NCBI RefSeq assembly: GCF_002953255.1
Contig: NZ_CP026498.1
Span: forward strand, 5,497,889-5,561,888
DNA length: 64,000 nt
From: Streptomyces sp. CB01881
GTDB lineage: Bacteria; Actinomycetota; Actinomycetes; Streptomycetales; Streptomycetaceae
Direction of reading: 5' to 3'
The notes below the pieces were generated by a model, which searched no databases, had not been told where the DNA came from, and was given only the letters and a program-made list of their open reading frames with translations. Both the position numbers and the translations under genes were made by a program. Shown here piece by piece: positions 38,912 to 45,279 of this stretch; within the stretch, counting starts at the first letter, position 1, and each line of letters starts with the position of its first letter.

Positions 38912-39210
38912 GCGAGCGAACCACCGGAAGGCGCGCGTCGTGCTCAGCACCCGCCGAGCGAAGCGAGGGGGGCGCAGTGAACGAGCGAAGCGAGCGAACC
39001 ACCGGAAGGCGCGCGTCGTGCTCAGCACCCGCCGAGCGAAGCGAGGGGGGCGCAGTGAACGAGCGAAGCGAGCGAACCACCGGAAGGCGCGCGTCGTGCT
39101 CAGCACCCGCCGAGCGAAGCGAGGGGGGCGCAGTGAACGAGCGAAGCGAGCGAACCACCGGAAGGCGCGCGTCGTGCTCAGCACCCGCCGAGCGAAGCGA
39201 GGGGGGCGCA
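38908..39210 (+). repeat. four tandem 78-bp direct repeats, essentially perfect
   Basis: Three full identical copies (38977-39054, 39055-39132, 39133-39210) follow a first copy short by nine bases at its 5' end (38908-38976). The period, 78, is a multiple of three, so two plus-strand frames stay open. Each unit contains a GTG start, GCGAAGCGAG motifs and a small GTGCTCAGCAC palindrome. Identity of copies implies recent expansion or active homogenisation. Confidence 0.97.
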
Positions 39211-39213
39211 TGA
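38908..39213 (+). CDS. 101-codon repeat ORF coupled to genes on both sides
   Basis: Starting at GTG 38908 (overlapping the permease TGA) the frame runs through all repeats and ends in TGA 39211-39213, which overlaps the ATG of the FAD protein (ATGA). The product is a small hydrophilic protein of about four copies of a 26-residue unit containing ERTTGRRASCSAPAERSEG, with one Cys per unit and many Arg/Ser/Glu. No known domain. It may be a real protein, a translational bridge that feeds ribosomes to the next gene, or just an expanded spacer. Coupling at both ends is seen directly; function is not. Confidence 0.5.
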   Translation: MSERTTGRRASCSAPAERSEGGAVNERSERTTGRRASCSAPAERSEGGAVNERSERTTGRRASCSAPAERSEGGAVNERSERTTGRRASCSAPAERSEGGA

Positions 39214-41129
39214 GCACCCTGGTGATCGTCGGCGCCGGCCCCCGCGGCACCGGGCTGCTGGAGCGGATCGCCGCCAACGGCCCCGAACTGCTGCCCGCCG
39301 GCCAGCCGTTGGACATCCACCTGGTCGACCCCTACCCGCCCGGCGCCGGCCGGATCTGGCGCTACGACCAGTCCCCGCTGCTCCGGATGAACTCGATGGC
39401 CGAGGACGTCACGATGTTCACCGACGAGCGGTCCACCATCGAGGGGCCGGTCCGCCCCGGCCCCTCGCTGGCCGAATGGGCCGCCCGCAGCGAGGAGTTC
39501 GCGCCCTACCGGGAGGTGGCCGACCCGGCCGTCCGGGCGGAGCTGCGCACCCTCGCGCCGACCGACTTCCCCACCCGCCGGGCCCAGAGCGCCTACCTCG
39601 ACTGGGTGTTCCGGCGCGCCGTCGCCGACCTGCCGCCGCACGTCACCGTCACCGTGCACCGGGACACCGTCCGCCGGATCGAGGGCCCGGACGACGGCCC
39701 GCAGCTCGTCCACCTCGGCGACCGCGTGCTCACCGCCGACCACGTCGCCCTGACCCTCGGCCACCTCGACTCCGGCCCGCACCCCCGGTACGCCGCCGAC
39801 GCGGAGTTCGCCGCCCGGCACGGCCGCTTCCACCTGTCGCCCGCCTTCTCCGCCGACGCCGACCTCTCGGGCATCGCCCCCGGCGAGCAACTCGTGCTGC
39901 GCGGCTTCGGCCTCGCCTTCGTCGACCTGGTCGCCCTGCTCACCGAGGGTCGCGGCGGCCGCTTCGAGGAGACCCCGGACGGCCTGGCCTACCGCCCGTC
40001 CGGCCGCGAGCCGGTGATCCACGTCGGTTCCCGCCGCGGGGTGCCGTACCACTCCAAGACCGGCTACCGGCTCCAGGGCCCACCCGCGCCACTCCCCCGC
40101 TACTTCGACGCGGCCGCCGTCGACGCCGTCCTCGACCGGCCGGGGCCGCTCGAACTGCGGCGCGACTTCTGGCCGTTGATGGCCAAGGACATCGGCTTCG
40201 GCCACTACCACGAGCTGTTCCACGCCCACCCCGGACGCACCACGCTGCCCTGGGAGGAGTTCCTGGCCGGCTACGACGCGCACGACTGGCACTCCCCCGG
40301 ACTCGCCCGGCTGGTCGCCGCGGCCGTCCCCGACCCGGCGGACCGGCTCGACCTCGAACGGCTCGACCACCCGCTGGCCGGCCTCGAACTCGGCTCCGAC
40401 GACGAACTCCAGCGCCACCTGCGCGACTACATCACCACCGACGCCGACCGGCGCGCCGACCCCGCCCACAGTGCCGACCTCGGCGCCTTCCTCGCCCTGC
40501 TCTCGCTCTTCGGCCAGCTGCCGCGCGTGCTCGCCTCCGGTCGGCTCTCCGCCCGCTCGGTCGGCGAGGAGGTCGACGAGTGGTTCTTCGGCTACTTCAG
40601 CTACCTCGCCTCCGGCCCGCCCGGCTTCCGGCTGCGCCAGCTGCTCGCGCTCTCCGAGGCCGGTGTGGTCCGCTTCCTCGGCGCCGGGATCCGGGTCGAC
40701 CGGGACGAGACCACCGGCACCTGGCGGGCGTCGGGCGCCATCGTGCCCGGGCACGGCGTGACCGCCACCGCGCTGGTCGAGGCGTACCTGCCCAAGCACG
40801 CGCTGGCCCGCACCCGTGACCCGCTGCTGCGCGAACTGCACCGCTCCGGGCGGATCGTGGAGGAGGTGGTCACCGACGCGGAGCACACCCACCGGTCCGG
40901 GCTGCTCACCATCCGCCCCACCGACAGCCGCGTACTCGACCCGGCCCTGGACGGCGGGGCGCACCCGCGCCGCACCGCCCTCGGCCCGCACACCAGCCTG
41001 CGCGCGGCGGCGGCCTTCGCCCGGCCGCGCACCGACTCGCCCGGGTTCCGGCAGAACGACGCCGCCGCGCGGGCGCTGCTGCGCGCGCTGGCCGGCGTTC
41101 CGGCGGCGGCCCTCACGGGCTGCCGTTAG
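39210..41129 (+). CDS. FAD/NAD(P)-binding protein (HI0933/FAD_NAD_binding_9-like)
   Basis: The 639-residue protein begins with a Rossmann dinucleotide fold VIVGAGPRGTGLLERIA, and has LRMNSMAEDVTMFTD, DHVALTLGHLDSGPHPRY and a second nucleotide-binding-like region LVLRGFGLAFVDLVALL. It resembles the large actinobacterial FAD/NAD(P)-binding proteins of the lysine/ornithine monooxygenase-like superfamily. The reaction is unknown. ATG 39210 lies at the end of the last repeat; the same frame is open upstream through the repeats to 38940, but MSTLVIVGAGP is the expected N-terminus. Linked to amino-acid transport by operon structure. Confidence 0.85.
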   Translation: MSTLVIVGAGPRGTGLLERIAANGPELLPAGQPLDIHLVDPYPPGAGRIWRYDQSPLLRMNSMAEDVTMFTDERSTIEGPVRPGPSLAEWAARSEEFAPYREVADPAVRAELRTLAPTDFPTRRAQSAYLDWVFRRAVADLPPHVTVTVHRDTVRRIEGPDDGPQLVHLGDRVLTADHVALTLGHLDSGPHPRYAADAEFAARHGRFHLSPAFSADADLSGIAPGEQLVLRGFGLAFVDLVALLTEGRGGRFEETPDGLAYRPSGREPVIHVGSRRGVPYHSKTGYRLQGPPAPLPRYFDAAAVDAVLDRPGPLELRRDFWPLMAKDIGFGHYHELFHAHPGRTTLPWEEFLAGYDAHDWHSPGLARLVAAAVPDPADRLDLERLDHPLAGLELGSDDELQRHLRDYITTDADRRADPAHSADLGAFLALLSLFGQLPRVLASGRLSARSVGEEVDEWFFGYFSYLASGPPGFRLRQLLALSEAGVVRFLGAGIRVDRDETTGTWRASGAIVPGHGVTATALVEAYLPKHALARTRDPLLRELHRSGRIVEEVVTDAEHTHRSGLLTIRPTDSRVLDPALDGGAHPRRTALGPHTSLRAAAAFARPRTDSPGFRQNDAAARALLRALAGVPAAALTGCR

Positions 41130-41168
41130 GCCTTCGGGGGGGATCGGTCCGGGTTTTGGCGGTAGCGG

Positions 41169-41290
41169 TCAGTCTGCGCTGAGTTGGTTCGGAACGCGGC
41201 CGGAGGCGCGGAGTTCCTGTAGGCCGGGGATGTGGTTGTCGAGGGTGCCGGGCTGACGCCGAGGAGCTTGGCGATCGAGGTGATCGAGTG
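41169..41290 (-). pseudogene. frameshifted C-terminal remnant of a serine recombinase
   Basis: On the minus strand HSITSIAKLLGVS is read in one frame and GTLDNHIPGLQELRASGRV up to TGA 41169 in another, joined by a one-base shift. Together they match the helix-turn-helix end of Tn3-type resolvases (SITxIAKLLGVSxGTLYNHI). Nothing else of the element is seen. It sits between the FAD protein and the LysR gene, marking an old insertion. Confidence 0.65.
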
Positions 41291-41325
41291 CGGTGATCGT
41301 CATGGCGAGGGGTGCGTGCCCCCGG

Positions 41326-42273
41326 TCAGTAGGCCAGTGCGGTCATGTGGTCGGGGTGGTGGGCGGCGACGTCGTGGGCGGCTTGGACGAAGGCGGCGAC
41401 GGCTGCGGATCGCGAGGTCTCCGGCCAGGCGACCATGACCGCGCTGGGGCTGAGGCCGGTGACCGGCCGGTATGCGATGTCCGGGCGCTGGTGCCGCTTG
41501 GTGGTGGAGAGTGACAGGAACGCCACCGCCTGGCCCAGCGCGACCACCTCCAGGAGTTGCTCGACGCTGGCCACGAGCGGCCCCTCAGGAGTGTCGGCCG
41601 GCGCCAAGCCTGTGTGGCCATCGCCTGCTTCCGCTCCGTCGCATCCGGTGTAGTAGGCGGTGTTGGAGGGGGCGGCCCCTTTCCAGCGTGGGATCGGTTC
41701 GCCCTTGAGGTCGGCCAGCCGCAGTCGCCGGCGTCCGGCCAGGCGGTGGGCGGCGGGGAGAACGGCCAGTCGCGGCTCGACCACGAGCGTCTGGGAATCC
41801 AGCCCTTGACCGTCGAACGGGCTGCGCAGCAGCGCTACGTCGGCACGGCCGTCCCGCAGCATGGCGATCGGCTCTCCGCTGCCGCCGACGACGACTTCAG
41901 GCGGCGGCAGATGCGAACCCGTTCCCCGGTAGGCGGCGAGGATCTCCCGCAGCAGCCCGGCATCGCCTCCCGGCTTGACCGCCACGACGAGCTGGGGTGT
42001 CGGCTGACCGGCCCGGCGTGCACGCCGGGCCGCCGCGTGCACCGCGTCGACCGCGATCCGGGCCTGGTCGAGCAGCACCTGACCGGCGGTGGTGAGCCTC
42101 ACCTGCCGGGTGGTGCGCTCCAGCAGGCGTACACCGAGCCGGGACTCCATCTGAGCGATCGCCTTCGACAGCGGGGGCTGCGCCATCCCCAGGCGTTGCG
42201 CGGCCCGGCTGAAGTTCAGCTCCTCGGCGACCGCGATGAAGTACCTCAGCTCCCGCACCTCCAGCTCACTCAT
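41326..42273 (-). CDS. LysR-family transcriptional regulator
   Basis: The 315-residue protein has the LysR winged helix at residues 8-66 (LRYFIAVAEELNFSRAAQRLGMAQPPLSKAIAQ shortened: ELNFSRAAQRLGMAQPPLS) and a substrate-binding effector domain. It is divergent from the SDR gene, with 71 bases between starts, the classic LysR target layout. The intergenic GGATCTATAGTCC partial palindrome is a possible binding site. ATG 42273 lacks a ribosome site. Confidence 0.92.
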   Translation of the reverse strand: MSELEVRELRYFIAVAEELNFSRAAQRLGMAQPPLSKAIAQMESRLGVRLLERTTRQVRLTTAGQVLLDQARIAVDAVHAAARRARRAGQPTPQLVVAVKPGGDAGLLREILAAYRGTGSHLPPPEVVVGGSGEPIAMLRDGRADVALLRSPFDGQGLDSQTLVVEPRLAVLPAAHRLAGRRRLRLADLKGEPIPRWKGAAPSNTAYYTGCDGAEAGDGHTGLAPADTPEGPLVASVEQLLEVVALGQAVAFLSLSTTKRHQRPDIAYRPVTGLSPSAVMVAWPETSRSAAVAAFVQAAHDVAAHHPDHMTALAY

Positions 42274-42344
42274 ATCTGTGGACTATAGATCCAGAGTCTT
42301 CCGGTCTTTCCCTGCCGCCCGTGGGTGAGGGGAGGCTGGGTGCC

Positions 42345-43079
42345 ATGACGACTTCGCAGAAGACTGCTCTGATCACCGGCGCGAACAAGGGCATCGGCAG
42401 GGAAACGGCGCGCAGGCTCGCAGCCCTCGGCATCACCGTGCTGATCGGCGCCCGCAACGCCGAGCGTGGCGAGGCGGCGGCCGAGGAGCTTCGCGCGGGC
42501 GGCGCCGACGTACGGTTCGTACCGCTGGACGTCACCGACGAGACCTCGGTCCAGGCCGCCGCCCAGCACATCGACGCCACGTTCGGCCGCCTCGACATCC
42601 TCGTCAACAACGCCGCGATCGCCGCCGGACCGCAAAAGCCGAGTGAAACCCCCGCCGCCACCCTCCGGCAGGTCTACGAGACCAACGTGTTCGGCGTCAT
42701 CGCGGTGACCCACGCCATGCTCCCCCTGCTCCGCCGCTCCGCCGCCGCACGCATCGTCAACATGTCCAGCGAACTCGGATCCCTCACCCACCAGGCCGAC
42801 CCGGGCAGCCCGTGGTCCGCCTACTACTCGATCCTTCTCCCTTACTGCACCTCGAAGAGCGCGCTGAACGCGATCACCGTGCTCTACGCCAATGAACTGC
42901 GCGCCGAAGGGATCCTGGTCAACGCGGTGAGTCCCGGCTACTGCGCGACCGACCTCAACCGCCACACCGGGATGCGCACGGCGGAGGAGGGCGCGGCCGT
43001 CGCGGTTGACCTGGCGACCGTGGGCGAGGACGGCCCGACGGGCGCCTTTCTGGCCGAGGACGGGCCGATTCCCTGGTGA
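42345..43079 (+). CDS. short-chain dehydrogenase/reductase
   Basis: The 244-residue Rossmann-fold enzyme has the cofactor motif TGANKGIG (11-18), NNAA (88-91), Ser141/142 and the catalytic YCTSK (Y167, K171). Arg37 after the second strand suggests NADPH. ATG 42345 follows GGGGAGG by nine bases. It is probably controlled by the divergent LysR protein. Substrate unknown. Confidence 0.92.
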   Translation: MTTSQKTALITGANKGIGRETARRLAALGITVLIGARNAERGEAAAEELRAGGADVRFVPLDVTDETSVQAAAQHIDATFGRLDILVNNAAIAAGPQKPSETPAATLRQVYETNVFGVIAVTHAMLPLLRRSAAARIVNMSSELGSLTHQADPGSPWSAYYSILLPYCTSKSALNAITVLYANELRAEGILVNAVSPGYCATDLNRHTGMRTAEEGAAVAVDLATVGEDGPTGAFLAEDGPIPW

Positions 43080-43161
43080 GACCCGCGCCACCGATCGTCT
43101 TGCCGCGCTTGCGGGCGACCACCGGTCTACCGCCAAAACCCGGACCGCTCCTCCCCGAAGG

Positions 43162-43220
43162 CCCGTGCCGCCTCGTGCGGGGCGGGCGACCGACCCCCGC
43201 CCCGCACGAGGCGGCACGGG
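43162..43220. terminator. 25-bp perfect hairpin between convergent genes
   Basis: Arms 43162-43186 and 43196-43220 are exact complements around a 9-base loop. It lies between the SDR gene (ends 43079) and the convergent kinase (stop 43297) and should terminate both. Confidence 0.88.
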
Positions 43221-43296
43221 GCCGTACGACGCCGCGCGGCGCTGCGCGAGGCTGCACGGCGAGGCCGCACGCCGTCACGAGCCCAGCACGGGCCCG

Positions 43297-45126
43297 TCAC
43301 GGGCCGAAGAGCTCCTCCACCAGGTCCTCGGCCGTGACGTGGTCCGGTGCGGAGAGGATCCAGTCCCCGACCCCCTTGATGCCGGTCCCGCGCTCCAGCG
43401 CGTTCAGGCAGGCGTTGGCCTCCTGGTCCGAGGCGAAGTCCCAGGCCAGGAGGCGCCGGATCAGCACCACGGCCTCCAGCGGGCTGATCCGCGGCCGCCG
43501 CACGGGGCGGGAGCGGCGGGCCGGCTGCGCCAGCCGCTGCTGGTAGCCGGAGAGGTCGTGCCAGGCCTGGACGGTGGTCGGGTGCTGCTCGCCGAGCGCC
43601 CGGGCGAGCTCCGGCAGCAGGGTGTGCAACTGGCGCACGGCGCCGTCCAGGTCACCGCGGTTGGCCGCGTAGACCGCCAGGTCGTGCCGGGCCTTCAGCA
43701 CCCGGGCGTCGTGGCCGCCCCAGGCGGCGTGCATGTCCGGCAGCAGCTGGGACAGCTGGCGGATCGCGGTGACCGTCTCGCCGCTCTCGCCGATGCACCA
43801 GGTCAGGTGGTACCGGGCGCCCAGGGTGTCCGGGTCGGTCTGGCCGAGCGCGAGCCGCATGTCCTCGACCACCGTGGAGAGCAGCCGGATCGCCCCGTCG
43901 AGGTCGCCGGCCCGGCTGAGGTACCAGGTGAAGTCCCGCCAGGCGCAGAGCGTCTCCCGGTCGATGGCGCCGAGTGCGACGACGCACTCCTGGGCGACCG
44001 CCTGGAGCTGGATGGCGGACTCCCCCGCGGTGGGCGCCCGGAAGGCCGCGTTCCGGCGCTCGCGCAGCGCCGCCCGGACGGCGTCGCCGGCCGCGGCGGG
44101 CGGTGCGGTCACCGGCGGCGTGGTGAGCGGCGACAGGACGGGCGGCGCCTCGGCCCGCGGTGGCGCCACGGGGCGGACGGGCGGCACGGGCGGAACGGCC
44201 GGGGCAACCGCCGGCGGGGCCGGCGGGAGCGGTGCCGGCCGGTCCAGCACCGTCGCGGCCGGGGCCGGCGGGGTGGCCGCCCCCTGCGCCGCGCGCCGCT
44301 CCGCCAGGTCCGCGAGCCGCCGCTCCACCGTCCGGGCGTCGGCCGGGCGGTCCGCCGGGTCCTTCGCCAGCAACCCGGTGACCAGCGCGGCCACCTCGTC
44401 CGGCAGCCCGAACTGCGCCGGGTCCAGCGCCGGCGGCGGCTCGTTGAGGTGCTGGTACATCAGCACCGGCGTCGAGTCGCCGCTGAACGGCCGCGCTCCG
44501 GTACAGAGTTCGACCAGCACGCAGCCGAACGCGTAGAGGTCGGCCCGGCCGTCCACCCGGCCGCCGGTCCAGCGCTCCGGCGCCATGTACGCGGGGCTGC
44601 CGATGACCGTCCCGGTGGTGGTCAGCCCGCCCGCCCCGACGTCGAGTTGGGCGATCCCGAAGTCCAGCACCTTCAGCACGCCGGCCCCGGTGACCATGAT
44701 GTTGTCCGGCTTGATGTCGCGGTGCACCATGCCCGCGTCGTGGGCGGCGGCCAGCGCGGAGCAGATCTGCCGCCCCCAGCGCAGGCTCTGCACCGGGTCG
44801 GGCAGGCCGGACCGGAGCACGTCGGTCAGGGTGCGGCCGGTGAGCAGCTCCATCACCAGGTACGTCACCTGCCGGCCGCCGAGCTCGCCCTCCCCGAGGT
44901 CGTGCACGGTGACGATGTGCGGGTGCGAGAGGTTTCCTGCCGCGCAGGCCTCCCGGACGAACCGCAGCGCGGCCTTCTGCTGGTCCTCGCCGTGGTGGCC
45001 GATGACCTTGACCGCCACCTGCCGCTGCATCCGGGTGTCGAAGGCCCGCCACACCACGCCGAAGCCGCCCTGGCCGAGCCGCTCCACCAGCTCGTACCGG
45101 CCGTCGAGGACATCCCCGACCGTCAC
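43297..45126 (-). CDS. soluble Ser/Thr protein kinase with TPR-like C-terminus, copy 2
   Basis: The 609-residue protein has a complete kinase domain with the same spacing as copy 1: glycine loop GQGGFGVV (18-25), K40, HRD 135-137, DFG 155-157. A Pro/Ala-rich linker (about 285-365) leads to several TPR-like repeats (LDGAIRLLSTVVEDMRLALG, then ETVTAIRQLSQLLPDMHAAWG, then LDGAVRQLHTLLPELARALG). No membrane span. GTG 45126 lies after a G-rich run. It is divergent from the molybdopterin oxidoreductase with 153 bases between starts. Confidence 0.9.
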   Translation of the reverse strand: MTVGDVLDGRYELVERLGQGGFGVVWRAFDTRMQRQVAVKVIGHHGEDQQKAALRFVREACAAGNLSHPHIVTVHDLGEGELGGRQVTYLVMELLTGRTLTDVLRSGLPDPVQSLRWGRQICSALAAAHDAGMVHRDIKPDNIMVTGAGVLKVLDFGIAQLDVGAGGLTTTGTVIGSPAYMAPERWTGGRVDGRADLYAFGCVLVELCTGARPFSGDSTPVLMYQHLNEPPPALDPAQFGLPDEVAALVTGLLAKDPADRPADARTVERRLADLAERRAAQGAATPPAPAATVLDRPAPLPPAPPAVAPAVPPVPPVRPVAPPRAEAPPVLSPLTTPPVTAPPAAAGDAVRAALRERRNAAFRAPTAGESAIQLQAVAQECVVALGAIDRETLCAWRDFTWYLSRAGDLDGAIRLLSTVVEDMRLALGQTDPDTLGARYHLTWCIGESGETVTAIRQLSQLLPDMHAAWGGHDARVLKARHDLAVYAANRGDLDGAVRQLHTLLPELARALGEQHPTTVQAWHDLSGYQQRLAQPARRSRPVRRPRISPLEAVVLIRRLLAWDFASDQEANACLNALERGTGIKGVGDWILSAPDHVTAEDLVEELFGP

Positions 45127-45279
45127 CCGCCCCACCCCCCGCCTCTCGAAGCCGTCACACTCTACCGACGCCGCAGGGCCCCGCCCGGGGCCCCTGCCCC
45201 CGTCCCTTCCCAGGTGGAAGGATGGGTACCGGCTCCCGCAACGGTGCGAGGGGCCGACGATCAGCCGAGGAGCGCAGTC

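Noticed and set aside
38940..39209. N-terminal extension of the FAD protein through the repeats
   Set aside because: The frame is open only because 78 is divisible by three. The Rossmann motif starts right after ATG 39210, which is coupled by ATGA, and the extension would be pure repeat.
38908..39210. CRISPR array
   Set aside because: Units are contiguous with no unique spacers, and no cas genes are present.
33400..41129. Biosynthetic gene cluster for a natural product
   Set aside because: Apart from one flavoprotein there are no synthases, tailoring enzymes or precursor peptides; the content is transport.
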